64,000 bases of DNA from Nocardioides nitrophenolicus (GTDB lineage Bacteria > Actinomycetota > Actinomycetes > Propionibacteriales > Nocardioidaceae). The stretch covers positions 3,596,001-3,660,000 of the forward strand of contig NZ_JAFBBY010000001.1 of the NCBI RefSeq assembly GCF_016907515.1, given 5' to 3'. The notes beneath the pieces are model-generated. The model did no database searches, was not told where the DNA came from, and saw only the letters and a list, made by a program, of their open reading frames with translations. A program made the translations under genes and the position numbers. Shown here one piece after another: positions 32,739 through 42,161 of this stretch (the first letter of the stretch is position 1; each line of letters opens with the position of its first letter).

Positions 32739-34418
32739 ATGGTCACCACCTTGAGCGGCACTCCCGTCGTCCCCGGACTGGCCTGGGCGCCGGCTCTCGT
32801 CGTCGCCACGGGCGTGCCGGACGAAGCGATCGAGCGCTACGGCGACGGCGCCCACGCCGACGACGAGGCCGCGCTCGCGGCGTACGACGCGGCGGTCGCC
32901 GCCGTCGCGGACGGCTTCCGGGCGAAGGCGGCGGCCGCCGACGGGGCGACCGCGGGCGTGCTGACCGCCAGCGCCGGGCTCGCGACCGACCGGGGCCTGC
33001 GAGCGGCCGTGCGCAAGAACCTGCGGGCCGGGCAGCCGCTGCTGACCGCGGTCGACCATGCGGTCGAGCAGTTCGTCACCGTGTTCACCGGGATGGGCGG
33101 CCTGATGGCCGAGCGGGTGACCGACCTGCGCGACATCCGCGGCCGGATCGTCGCCCGCCTGGTCGGCGTACCCGAGCCGGGGGTGAGCCTGCCGGCGACG
33201 CCGACCGTGCTGGTCGCCTCCGACCTGGCGCCGGCCGACACCGCGGGGCTCGACCCGCGCACGGTGATCGCCCTGGTCACCGAGCGTGGCGGGCCGACCA
33301 GCCACACCGCGATCATCGCCCGCCAGCTCGCGATCCCCTGTGTCGTGGGGGCCGCCGGCATCGTGGCGGCGGCCGCCGGGCGCCGGCTGCTGGTCGACGG
33401 CGGCACCGGGGTGATCGAGCTCGACCCGGACCCCGTGGCGGCCGAGAGCCGGGTCGCCCGGGATGTCGCGGCGCGCGCCGACCTCGCGGCGTGGGAGGGG
33501 CCGGGCCGTACGTCGGACGGCCACCCGGTGTCCCTGCTCGCCAATGTCGCCGACCCGGCCTCGGCCGCGGCGGCCGCCGCGGGCCCGGTGCAGGGCGTGG
33601 GCCTGTTCCGCACTGAGCTCGGCTTCCTCGACCGCACCAGCGAGCCGAGCGTCGCGGAGCAGGCGGCGATCTACGCCGACGTGCTCGCGCCCTTCGCCGC
33701 CGGCGATCCGTGGGGCGAGCGGCATGTGGTGGTCCGCACGCTCGACGCCGGCTCCGACAAGCCGATCGCCTTCGCGGCCCATCCCGACGAGGAGAACCCC
33801 GCGCTCGGGGTGCGCGGCCTGCGGCTGTCGTTCACCGACCACGGCCTGCTCGAGCGCCAGCTCGACGCGATCGCCGACGCGGCCCGGCGGGCGGGTACGC
33901 CGACCTGGGTCATGGCCCCGATGGTCGCGACGGTCGACGAGGCGCGCGACTTCGCCGCCGCCGTCCGCTCGCGCGGACTGCGGGCCGGCGTGATGGTGGA
34001 GGTGCCGAGCGCGGCCCTCCTCGCTGACCGGATGCTCGCCGAGGTGGACTTCCTCTCGATCGGGACGAACGACCTCACCCAGTACACGATGGCCGCCGAC
34101 CGGATGTGCACCGACCTGGCCCATCTCACCGACCCCTGGCAGCCGGCCGTGCTGCACCTGGTCGCGCTCACGGCGGCGGCCGGGCAGCGGGTCGGCAAGC
34201 CGGTCGGGGTCTGCGGGGAGGCGGCGGCCGACCCGCTGCTGGCCTGCGTCCTGGTCGGCCTCGGCGTCACCTCGCTGTCGATGGCGGTCGCGGCGGTGCG
34301 TGCCGTCGGAGCTCGCCTCGGCACGGTCACCCTGGCGCAGTGCCAGGAGATGGCGCGGGCGGCGCTCGCCGCGCCGAGCCCGGCGGCGGCACGTGACGCG
34401 GCCCGCGCCGTCGGGTGA
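32739..34418 (+). CDS. ptsI: phosphoenolpyruvate-protein phosphotransferase (PTS enzyme I)
   Basis: The 559-residue enzyme I takes phosphate from PEP and passes it to HPr. The N-terminal domain contains GGPTSHTAIIARQL with the phospho-His. The C-terminal PEP-binding barrel shows GVGLFRTELGFLDR, VVRTLDAGSDKP, LRGLRLSF-type segments, EVPSAALLADRM, FLSIGTNDLTQYTMAADR and the catalytic Cys in GVCGEAAADP. It has its own promoter divergent from fruR and lies under the same operator repeats, so PTS general and fructose-specific components are induced together. A GTG 6 bp upstream of the ATG is an alternative start. Confidence 0.95.
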   Translation: MVTTLSGTPVVPGLAWAPALVVATGVPDEAIERYGDGAHADDEAALAAYDAAVAAVADGFRAKAAAADGATAGVLTASAGLATDRGLRAAVRKNLRAGQPLLTAVDHAVEQFVTVFTGMGGLMAERVTDLRDIRGRIVARLVGVPEPGVSLPATPTVLVASDLAPADTAGLDPRTVIALVTERGGPTSHTAIIARQLAIPCVVGAAGIVAAAAGRRLLVDGGTGVIELDPDPVAAESRVARDVAARADLAAWEGPGRTSDGHPVSLLANVADPASAAAAAAGPVQGVGLFRTELGFLDRTSEPSVAEQAAIYADVLAPFAAGDPWGERHVVVRTLDAGSDKPIAFAAHPDEENPALGVRGLRLSFTDHGLLERQLDAIADAARRAGTPTWVMAPMVATVDEARDFAAAVRSRGLRAGVMVEVPSAALLADRMLAEVDFLSIGTNDLTQYTMAADRMCTDLAHLTDPWQPAVLHLVALTAAAGQRVGKPVGVCGEAAADPLLACVLVGLGVTSLSMAVAAVRAVGARLGTVTLAQCQEMARAALAAPSPAAARDAARAVG

Positions 34419-34455
34419 GGCGGTTCCCGGCCGGCCGCCTGGCCGGTTGCGGTCA

Positions 34456-34484
34456 TTGCTAATGCCGTAGACATCCCCTACTTT
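34456..34484 (+). promoter_or_regulatory. promoter of gap
   Basis: TTGCTA (34456-34461) and TACTTT (34479-34484) are separated by 17 bp. A transcript starting near 34491 would have a leader of about 30 nt containing AAGGAGA (34511-34517) before the GTG of gap. The 102-bp gap after ptsI contains only this promoter and a weak GC-rich inverted repeat. Confidence 0.55.
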
Positions 34485-34502
34485 TGCATCTGGAAAGCAT
34501 AA

Positions 34503-35519
<1,017 letters not shown>

Positions 35520-35536
35520 GGGTTCCGTCTGGGCGT

Positions 35537-35593
35537 CGCATCTGACGAATGGGCTGTGAATTCGGCGAATTCACAGCCCATTCGTCAGATGCG
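35537..35593. repeat. 57-bp perfect palindrome between convergent genes (copy 1)
   Basis: Two 27-bp arms (35537-35563 and 35567-35593) are exact reverse complements around a GGC loop. The left arm runs CGCATCTGACGAATGGGCTG then TGAATTC. It lies between the ends of gap and the convergent HTH gene and could act as a bidirectional terminator, although no T run follows the stem. An almost identical element occurs at 52532-52590 in the same convergent setting, which shows that it is a dispersed repeat and not an ordinary terminator. Confidence 0.85.
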
Positions 35594-35634
35594 CGCGGAC
35601 CACTGGCCCCGACCCCGAGGTGGGTGGCGGAGCG

Positions 35635-36576
35635 TCAGCGGATCTCGTCGAGCGCGCCGGCGCGCAGGCCGAAGGTCTGCTCCAGGCGCTGCGTGAGCCG
35701 GGCGCTCGGGGTGGTCCGGCCGGACTCCCAGGTGCGCACCGCGGCGCTGCTGCAGCCGCACCGCCGCGCCACCTCCGCCTGGGTGAGCCCGGCCCAGGCG
35801 CGCAGCGTGCGCAGCACCCGGGGCAGATCTCCCGGGCGCCACCGGCGGTGGTCGAGCAGAGGCGGTGGCTCGATCCCGGCGGCCCGCGCGACCGTGGCGA
35901 CGGGTACGCCATAGGCCCGGGCCAGCCGGCGTACCGCGGCGAGCGAGGGGCGGGCCTCCCCGCGCTCCCAGCTGCCGAGCGAGCGCCGGTCGACGCCCGC
36001 CAGCCGGGCGGCCCGCGACTGGCTGAGCCGGCTGCCGTGCCGCAGCCGGCGCAGCGGACCGGCGGGCGCGGCGGGCCGGGAGGCGATCGGGGTCGGGGTC
36101 GCCAACGCCGAGACCAGGTCGTCGTGGGGGACGCCGAGCAGCTCGGCGATGGGCGGGATCCGGTGCGCCGGGATCCGCGCGCGGCCGCCTTCCCAGTTGT
36201 AGACCGTCGCGACGGGTACGCCGGCCCGGCGGGCCACGGCGGCGGCCGAGACGCCGGCCGACCAGCGCAGCGGCCGCAGCGCGCAGCCGCGGTAGCCGGG
36301 GGCCGCCGGCGGTGGGGGAGCGGCGCGGGCGTCGTCGAAGAAGTCCGCGACCCGGGTCGGGTCGAGGTCCAGCACCCGCGCCAGCGCGTGGATGTGGGCC
36401 GGGCCGGGGAGCCGCTCGCGGCGCTCCCAGCGCAGGATCGACATCGGGTGGACGCCGATCTCGGCGGCCAGGTCCGCCGCACGGAGCCCGCGGCCGGTGC
36501 GCACCGAGCGCAGCAGCGTGGGCGTGCTGCTCCGCCCCGCCGAGCGGGCCGGCGCGGCGTCCGGGTCAGTCCGCAC
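35635..36576 (-). CDS. multi-domain regulator with four tandem XRE-type helix-turn-helix domains
   Basis: The 313-residue protein is built from four successive HTH_3-like units at about residues 20-80, 100-158, 174-232 and 254-311. Each starts LR-LR, continues to an A--AGV-like recognition turn, and has a WE pair followed by a Pro-ended loop: W50-E51 (LRWERRERLP), W128-E129 (YNWEGGRARIP), W203-E204 (SWERGEARPS) and W283-E284 (TWESGRTTPS). Short Pro/Ala linkers separate them. There is no ligand-binding, peptidase or membrane domain. Its ATG overlaps the xylulokinase stop by 11 bp, so it is cotranscribed with xylB. Role unknown; a DNA-binding scaffold or repressor reading several adjacent sites is possible. 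Confidence 0.85.
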   Translation of the reverse strand: MRTDPDAAPARSAGRSSTPTLLRSVRTGRGLRAADLAAEIGVHPMSILRWERRERLPGPAHIHALARVLDLDPTRVADFFDDARAAPPPPAAPGYRGCALRPLRWSAGVSAAAVARRAGVPVATVYNWEGGRARIPAHRIPPIAELLGVPHDDLVSALATPTPIASRPAAPAGPLRRLRHGSRLSQSRAARLAGVDRRSLGSWERGEARPSLAAVRRLARAYGVPVATVARAAGIEPPPLLDHRRWRPGDLPRVLRTLRAWAGLTQAEVARRCGCSSAAVRTWESGRTTPSARLTQRLEQTFGLRAGALDEIR

Positions 36577-37975
36577 GGCCGTGCGCGCCGGGCTCCCAGT
36601 CCCGGGTCCGCTCCCGGAGCAGGGCGTACCGCTCGAGCACCTCGGGCGTCGCCGGGGCGACCACCTCGCTCGCCCGCGGGGCCGGCCACGGGGGCGGCTC
36701 GGTGGCGCCGGCGAGGGTCCAGGCGGCCTGGCGGGCGGCGCCGATCGCGACGTACTCGGCCGGCTCGGCGACCAGCACGGGCCGGCCGAGGACGCCGGCC
36801 AGGATCACCCGCAGCGCCTCGCTGCGGGCCGCGCCACCGACGAGCAGCACTCGGGCGGGCTCGCCCTCCAGGCGGCCGGTGATCTGCCCGACCGCCTCGG
36901 TCAGGGAGCAGGCGAGGCTCTCGAACGCGGCGCGGGCGAGGTCGGCCCGGGTCGTGTGGGTGCGCAGGCCGGTCCAGGTGCCGACCGCCTCGGGCCGGTT
37001 GGGGGTCCGCTCGCCGCCGTAGTAGGGCAGCAGGCTGACGCCCTGGGCGCCGCTGGGCGACTCCAGGGCGAGCGCCGACAGGGTGTCGTGGTCGACGCCG
37101 AGCCAGCGGCACTGGAGGTCGAGGATCTGGGCGGCGTTGAGGGTGGCCGTCATCGGCAGGAAGCGTCCGGTGGCGTCGCAGAAGCCGGTCACCGCGCCAC
37201 TGCCGTCGGCGGTCGGCGAGGCGCTCACCATCGAGGCGACCCCGGACGTGCCGACCGAGAGCAGCACGTCGCCGGGGGTGAGCTGCATGCCCAGCGCCGC
37301 GGCCATGTTGTCGCCGGTGCCCGCGCCCACCACCGCGCCGGCCGTGGTCTCGGCGCCCGGGAGCCCTGGCGGGACCAGGCGGGGGAGGGCCGGCTCGTGG
37401 CCGAGCGCGGAGGCCGCGAGCTCGGGGAGCCAGCGGTCCTCGCGCGGGGAGAAGTAGCCGGTGCCGGAGGCGTCGCCGCGGTCGGTGAACGCCGGCGTAC
37501 CGGGTGCGGAGAGGTGGCGCGAGACGTAGTCGTGGGGGAGCAGCACCGAGCTGACCCGGCGGGCCGCGGCGGGCTCGTGGTCCCGGGTCCAGCGCAGCTT
37601 GGCGGCGGTGAACGAGCTGACCAGGGTGCTGCCGACCAGGTCGGCGCAAGCCTGCGGCCCGCCCCACTCCGCGACCAGGTCGGCGGCGCTGCCGGCCGAG
37701 CGGACGTCATTCCACAGCAGCGCGTCGCGCACCGGCGCGCCGTCCGCGTCGAGGGCCACCATCCCGTGCTGCTGACCGCCGACGGCGACCGCGGCGGCGC
37801 GGGGGAGCAGGTCCGCCGTGGCGTCGTCGACCGCCGCCAGCCAGGCGCGCGGATCGACCTCGGTGCCCGGCGGATGGGGGACCTGGCGGCGCTCGACGAC
37901 GGTGCCGTCGGTCGCGTCGACCAGGAGGGCCTTGGTGGATTGGGTGGACGAGTCGATGCCGAGGACGAGGGTCAC
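36566..37975 (-). CDS. xylB: xylulokinase
   Basis: The 469-residue FGGY-family kinase phosphorylates D-xylulose. Segments: LGIDSSTQSTKALLVD (phosphate-binding), VGGQQHGMVALD, LLWNDVRS, FTAAKLRWTRDHEP, the substrate-site TDRGDASGTGYF, and LSVGTSGVASMV plus LVGGAARSEALR in the second ATPase-fold domain. The start is GTG with GGAGAG 6 nt upstream. It diverges from the ROK regulator across a 140-bp promoter region, and xylose isomerase lies 7 kb away in the opposing operon. The four-HTH gene follows it in the same transcript. Confidence 0.93.
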   Translation of the reverse strand: MTLVLGIDSSTQSTKALLVDATDGTVVERRQVPHPPGTEVDPRAWLAAVDDATADLLPRAAAVAVGGQQHGMVALDADGAPVRDALLWNDVRSAGSAADLVAEWGGPQACADLVGSTLVSSFTAAKLRWTRDHEPAAARRVSSVLLPHDYVSRHLSAPGTPAFTDRGDASGTGYFSPREDRWLPELAASALGHEPALPRLVPPGLPGAETTAGAVVGAGTGDNMAAALGMQLTPGDVLLSVGTSGVASMVSASPTADGSGAVTGFCDATGRFLPMTATLNAAQILDLQCRWLGVDHDTLSALALESPSGAQGVSLLPYYGGERTPNRPEAVGTWTGLRTHTTRADLARAAFESLACSLTEAVGQITGRLEGEPARVLLVGGAARSEALRVILAGVLGRPVLVAEPAEYVAIGAARQAAWTLAGATEPPPWPAPRASEVVAPATPEVLERYALLRERTRDWEPGAHGRAD

Positions 37976-38015
37976 GTGGGCTCTCCGCTGAAGGAAACCT
38001 TCTTGAAATGTGTGG

Positions 38016-38045
38016 TTGACATCACTTCGAAGGGGGACTTAGTTT
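38016..38045 (+). promoter_or_regulatory. promoter of the ROK-ABC sugar operon
   Basis: TTGACA (38016-38021) and TAGTTT (38040-38045) are 18 bp apart, reading toward the ROK regulator at 38116. The -10 box is the left half of the palindrome at 38040-38062. On the opposite strand, TTGTGA (complement near 38085) and TACGTT (complement near 38060) may serve xylB, so a single operator would cover both promoters. Confidence 0.6.
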
Positions 38046-38062
38046 GTTGGCCCAACGTACTA
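38040..38062. promoter_or_regulatory. palindromic operator, probable ROK/XylR binding site
   Basis: TAGTTTGTTGG (38040-38050) and CCAACGTACTA (38052-38062) form an 11-bp inverted repeat around a single C, with 9 of 11 positions pairing. It overlaps the rightward -10 element and sits midway between the divergent xylB and ROK genes. AT-rich arms around a TTGG-N-CCAA core are the usual form of ROK-family xylose operators, so the adjacent regulator is the natural ligand. Confidence 0.6.
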
Positions 38063-38115
38063 GCCAGTGACGCGAGTCACAACCACAGGTCGCCCGAGAG
38101 CGACGAGGAGTCCCG

Positions 38116-39390
38116 GTGGAGCGAACGACCAGCAGCCTGAGAGGCGCCCTCACGGCCGATCAGGTCGCCGTCCGGCGGCACAACCTGGCCGTCGTGATGA
38201 ACCACCTGCGCCTCCACGGCGCGCGGTCGCGGGCCCGGGTCGCCGCCGAGACCGGCCTGAACAAGGCCACCGTCTCCAGCCTGGTGGCCGAGCTCGTGGA
38301 CCGGGGCCTGGTGACCGAGGGCGACACCGAGCGCGGCGCCGTCGGACGCCCCGGTCGGGCGGTCCAGCTCGACGCCACCACCTACGTCGCGCTCGGGGTC
38401 GAGGTCAACATCGACTACGTCTCGGTGCTCGCCATGAGCCTGCGCGGCGAGGCGGTCGCCGAGAGCCGGGTGCCGCTCGACACGGCCAACATGGCGCCCG
38501 GCGAGCTGCTGCAGCGGATGGGCGCGGTCACCAAGGCGCTGCTCGACCCGCTCGTCGAGGGCGGGGCCAGCCCGGTCGGGCTCACCCTCGCCGTCCCCGG
38601 CATCGTCGAGCCCGCCACCGGCATCGTGTACGACGCCCCCAACCTCGGCTGGCAGGAGACGCCGGTCACCGAGCCGATGCGGGAGCTGCTCGGCCATCCC
38701 GAGTTCCCGATCCTCCTCGACAACGAGGCCAACCTGGCGGCGCTCGCCGAGCTCGACGTCCGTGGGCCCGACGGTGCCCAGGAGCTGCTCCTGCTCACCG
38801 GTGCCGCCGGTGTCGGTGGCGGGATCGTGAGCGGCGGGCGGCTGCTGCGCGGACTGCGTGGCTTCGCCGGCGAGATCGGCCACCTGCAGGTGGACCGCGC
38901 CGGACAGCCGTGCCGGTGCGGACGGGTCGGCTGCTGGGAGACCGTGGTCGGGCTCAACGCCCTGCTCGGCCTGGCCGCCGACAGCGACGACCCGGTGCGG
39001 GACCCGTCCGTCGACGTGGTGCAGCGCCTCGAGGACCTGCGCGCCCGGGCCGAGGCCGGGGACGACCGCACCCTGTCCGCTATCGACGAGGTGTGCGGCT
39101 GGCTCGCCGCCGGGTGCGGCAGCCTGGTCAACATCTTCAACCCCGAGGTGCTGGTGCTCGGCGGCTACTTCGCCGTGCTCGGCCGCTGGTTCGGCGCCCG
39201 GCTCAGCGAGGACCTCGGCCGGCAGGTCTTCGCCCCCGACTCGGGCGGCTGCCGGGTCGAGCTGTCCACGCTCGGGTTCTCCGCCGCCGTCCGCGGTGGC
39301 GCGCTGCGAGCCACCCACGCCGTCCTCGACGACCCCACCCTCGCCCCGGTGCGCGGCGAGGTCCCTCGAACCTCAGGAGCCCTGTCATGA
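38116..39390 (+). CDS. ROK-family transcriptional regulator (XylR-like)
   Basis: The 424-residue protein has an N-terminal winged helix (ARVAAETGLNKATVSSLVAELVDRGLV, residues about 38-65) followed by a ROK sugar-kinase-like domain. That domain shows LTLAVPGIVEPATGIV, ILLDNEANLAALAEL, GAAGVGGGIVSGGRLLRG, GEIGHLQVD and the zinc motif CRCGRVGCWE. ROK repressors release DNA on binding a sugar such as xylose. The GTG start is preceded by GACGAGGAG 5 nt upstream. It heads the ABC sugar operon (ATGA overlap) and diverges from xylB, so it most likely regulates both. Confidence 0.92.
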   Translation: MERTTSSLRGALTADQVAVRRHNLAVVMNHLRLHGARSRARVAAETGLNKATVSSLVAELVDRGLVTEGDTERGAVGRPGRAVQLDATTYVALGVEVNIDYVSVLAMSLRGEAVAESRVPLDTANMAPGELLQRMGAVTKALLDPLVEGGASPVGLTLAVPGIVEPATGIVYDAPNLGWQETPVTEPMRELLGHPEFPILLDNEANLAALAELDVRGPDGAQELLLLTGAAGVGGGIVSGGRLLRGLRGFAGEIGHLQVDRAGQPCRCGRVGCWETVVGLNALLGLAADSDDPVRDPSVDVVQRLEDLRARAEAGDDRTLSAIDEVCGWLAAGCGSLVNIFNPEVLVLGGYFAVLGRWFGARLSEDLGRQVFAPDSGGCRVELSTLGFSAAVRGGALRATHAVLDDPTLAPVRGEVPRTSGALS

Positions 39391-40925
39391 CCGACCCGAC
39401 GCCCGCGCCCGGCGCCACGGACCGGCCGCTGCTCGAGATGCGCGGCATCGTCAAGGAGTTCCCCGGCGTCCGCGCCCTCGGCGGCGTCGACCTCGACGTC
39501 CGGGCCGGCGAGGTGCACTGCCTGCTGGGCCAGAACGGCGCCGGCAAGTCGACCCTGATCAAGGTGCTCGCCGCCTCGTACCAGCCCGACGCGGGCACCA
39601 TCCACTGGGACGGCCAGGAGGTCCGGCTCACCCACCCGATCGCGGCGATCCGCGCGGGCATCTCCACGATCTACCAGGAGCTCGACCTGGTGCCCGACCT
39701 CAGCGTGGCGGAGAACATCCTGCTCGGCCACGAGAAGTCGCGCGCCGGGTTCACCCAGCGCCGCCGGGCCAACCGGATCGCCCGCGGCCTGCTCGCCCGG
39801 CTCGGGCACCCCGAGATCTCGCCCACCCGCACGGTCGGCAGCCTCTCGCCGGCGGGCCAGCAGATCGTCAGCATGGCGCGCGCGCTCTCCCACGACACCC
39901 GGCTGCTGATCCTCGACGAGCCCTCCGCGGTGCTCGACGCCGAGGAGGTCGCCAACCTGTTCCGCGTCATCCGCGGCCTCACCGAGTCCGGAGTCGCCGT
40001 CGTCTACATCTCCCACCGGTTGGAGGAGATCCGTGAGATCGGCGACCGGATCACCGTCCTCAAGGACGGGAGCACCGTCGCCACGGGCCTGCCCGTCGAC
40101 GAGACGCCGACCCAGCAGCTGATCCAGCTGATGACCGGCCGGGCGATCGAGTACGTCTTCCCGCCCCGACCGGAGCACGGTCCGGAGCGGGCCGACGTGG
40201 TCCTGGAGGTGTCCGGGCTCAGCCTCCACGGCCACTTCCGCGACGTGGACCTGACCGTGCACGCCGGCGAGATCGTCGGCCTCACCGGCCTGGTCGGCTC
40301 CGGTCGCTCCGAGATCCTGGAGTCGATCTACGGCGCCCGCAAGGCCAGCGCCGGCCGGGTCAGCGTCGACGGCAGGGCGCTGCGCCGGGGCTCGGTCACC
40401 GCCGCGGTGCGCGCCGGAGTCGGGCTGTGCCCGGAGGAGCGCAAGAGCCAGGCGCTGCTCCTCGACCACCCGGTGGCCGACAACATCACCGTCTCGTCGA
40501 TGGGCGCGTTCGCCCGGGCCGGCTTCCTCAACGGCGCCGAGGAGCGCCGCCGGGCCGCCGAGCTCACCCGCTCCCTCGACGTACGGCCGCCGGGGGTGAC
40601 CCGGCCGGTGCGGATGCTCTCGGGCGGCAACCAGCAGAAGGTCGTGCTCGCCCGGTGGCTGCTGCGCGGCTGCCGCGTGCTGCTGCTCGACGAGCCGACC
40701 CGGGGCGTCGACGTCGGGGCCCGTGCCGAGATCTACCAGCTGATCCGCTCGTTGGCCGACTCCGGAGTCGCGGTGGTCGTGGTCTCGAGCGAGGTCGAGG
40801 AGGTGCTCGGGCTCGCGGACCGGGTCCTCGTCGTCAGGGAAGGAGCCGTCGTCCACGAGGCGGCGGCGGACCAGATCGATGAGTCCCAGGTCCTGGACCT
40901 GGTCATGGAAGGAAGAGTCGCATGA
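39387..40925 (+). CDS. sugar ABC transporter ATP-binding protein (two-domain, XylG/MglA type)
   Basis: The 512-residue protein is a tandem ATPase. Domain 1 has Walker A GQNGAGKST, Q-loop STIYQELDLVPDLSVAENI, signature-like LSPAGQQIVSMARAL and Walker B LLILDEPSAVLD. Domain 2 has a degenerate P-loop GLVGSGRSE, the signature LSGGNQQKVVLARWLL and LLLDEPTRGVDVGA. In domain 1 the signature is LSPAG, where LSVAQ or LSVGQ is usual. It powers import of a monosaccharide, probably xylose given the operon. ATGA overlaps join it to the ROK regulator before and the permease after. Confidence 0.93.
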   Translation: MTDPTPAPGATDRPLLEMRGIVKEFPGVRALGGVDLDVRAGEVHCLLGQNGAGKSTLIKVLAASYQPDAGTIHWDGQEVRLTHPIAAIRAGISTIYQELDLVPDLSVAENILLGHEKSRAGFTQRRRANRIARGLLARLGHPEISPTRTVGSLSPAGQQIVSMARALSHDTRLLILDEPSAVLDAEEVANLFRVIRGLTESGVAVVYISHRLEEIREIGDRITVLKDGSTVATGLPVDETPTQQLIQLMTGRAIEYVFPPRPEHGPERADVVLEVSGLSLHGHFRDVDLTVHAGEIVGLTGLVGSGRSEILESIYGARKASAGRVSVDGRALRRGSVTAAVRAGVGLCPEERKSQALLLDHPVADNITVSSMGAFARAGFLNGAEERRRAAELTRSLDVRPPGVTRPVRMLSGGNQQKVVLARWLLRGCRVLLLDEPTRGVDVGARAEIYQLIRSLADSGVAVVVVSSEVEEVLGLADRVLVVREGAVVHEAAADQIDESQVLDLVMEGRVA

Positions 40926-41995
40926 CGGAGAGGCAGATCGAGGTGGCGGGTCCGCGGACCGCGGCCCCCGATGCCCCGAACGCGGGGGGCGGGCACGCCG
41001 ACGAGACCACCCCCGTGGGCAGCAGGATCGCCGGCAGCCTGCGCTCGGCCGGGCTGGGCAGGAATCTCGGCCTGCTGGTCGCCCTCGCGCTGCTGTGCGG
41101 CGTAGGCGTCGCCACCGCCGGAGACCGCTTCGTCACCAGCGACAACCTGCTGACCATCCTGCGCCTGGCCTCGGTCGTCGGCGTCGTCAGCATCGGCATG
41201 ACCTTCGTGATCACCGGAGGCGGCATCGACCTGTCGGTCGGCGCGATCCTCGCCCTCTCCTCGGTGTGGTGCACGACCCTCGCGACCCAGAACCTCGCGA
41301 ACGACACCCACTGGATCGTGATGGTCGGCACCGCGCTGCTGGTCGGCGGCGCCTGCGGACTGGTCAACGGACTCCTGATCGCGTACGGCGGGGTGGTGCC
41401 GTTCATCGCCACGCTCGCCATGCTCGCCAGCGCGCGCGGGCTCGCCGAGATCATCAGCGAGCGGCGCACCCAGATCGTCAACGTCCCGGGCTTCACCCGC
41501 TTCTTCGCGACCGAGGTCGTGGGCATCCCGCTCCTGGTCATCATCTTCGTGCTGGTGGCGATCGCCGGCTGGGTCGTGCTCAACCGCACCACCTTCGGCC
41601 GACGCACGCTCGCCGTCGGCGGCAACCCCGAGGCCGCGCGGCTGGCCGGCATCAACGTCAAGCGGCACACCGTCTACCTCTACGTCCTGCTCGGCGTGTG
41701 CTGCGGCGTGGCCGCGCTGATGATCGTCGCCCGCACCACGACGGGCAGCTCGACCCACGGCACGCTCTACGAGCTCGACGCCATCGCGGCCGTCGTGATC
41801 GGCGGCACCCTCCTGTCCGGTGGGCGCGGCACCATCGTCGGCACGGTCTTCGGCGTGCTGATCTTCACCACCCTCACGAATGTGTTCACGCTCAACAACC
41901 GCTCCATCTCCGAGCAGTCCCTGCTCAAGGGAGCCATGATCGTCGCCGCCGTGCTCCTCCAGCAGCGGCTGGCGTCTCGGAACAGCAACACCTAG
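40922..41995 (+). CDS. sugar ABC transporter permease (RbsC/XylH type)
   Basis: The 357-residue permease has a 45-residue hydrophilic N-terminal tail followed by about eight to ten membrane segments. The family's GMTFVITGGGIDLSVGAILALSS motif follows, then GLVNGLLIAYGGVVPFIATLAMLA, and the cytoplasmic coupling loop RTTFGRRTLAVGGNPEAARLAGINVKR (near residues 222-248). It assembles as a dimer with the two-domain ATPase. The following 166 bp before the binding-protein gene are C-rich and contain nothing recognisable, so the binding protein may still be cotranscribed. Confidence 0.92.
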   Translation: MTERQIEVAGPRTAAPDAPNAGGGHADETTPVGSRIAGSLRSAGLGRNLGLLVALALLCGVGVATAGDRFVTSDNLLTILRLASVVGVVSIGMTFVITGGGIDLSVGAILALSSVWCTTLATQNLANDTHWIVMVGTALLVGGACGLVNGLLIAYGGVVPFIATLAMLASARGLAEIISERRTQIVNVPGFTRFFATEVVGIPLLVIIFVLVAIAGWVVLNRTTFGRRTLAVGGNPEAARLAGINVKRHTVYLYVLLGVCCGVAALMIVARTTTGSSTHGTLYELDAIAAVVIGGTLLSGGRGTIVGTVFGVLIFTTLTNVFTLNNRSISEQSLLKGAMIVAAVLLQQRLASRNSNT

Positions 41996-42161
41996 CACCA
42001 CCGAGCAGCACCCAGCCCCCATCCCCCACCCTCACCCCCTTCCACCACTCTCCCCGAGCGGGCGTCCCCCGCGTCCGCTCGCGCCCACCCAGCCACCTGG
42101 GCAGGCCGCGCCATGCCGGGATGGCGCACCCCTCACCATCCGAGTACAAGGAGCACCCTCC

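Noticed and set aside
36566..36576. Possible frameshift joining xylulokinase and the four-HTH gene
   Set aside because: Xylulokinase is full length with a normal C terminus, and the HTH gene has its own ATG; an 11-bp overlap is ordinary for this genome.
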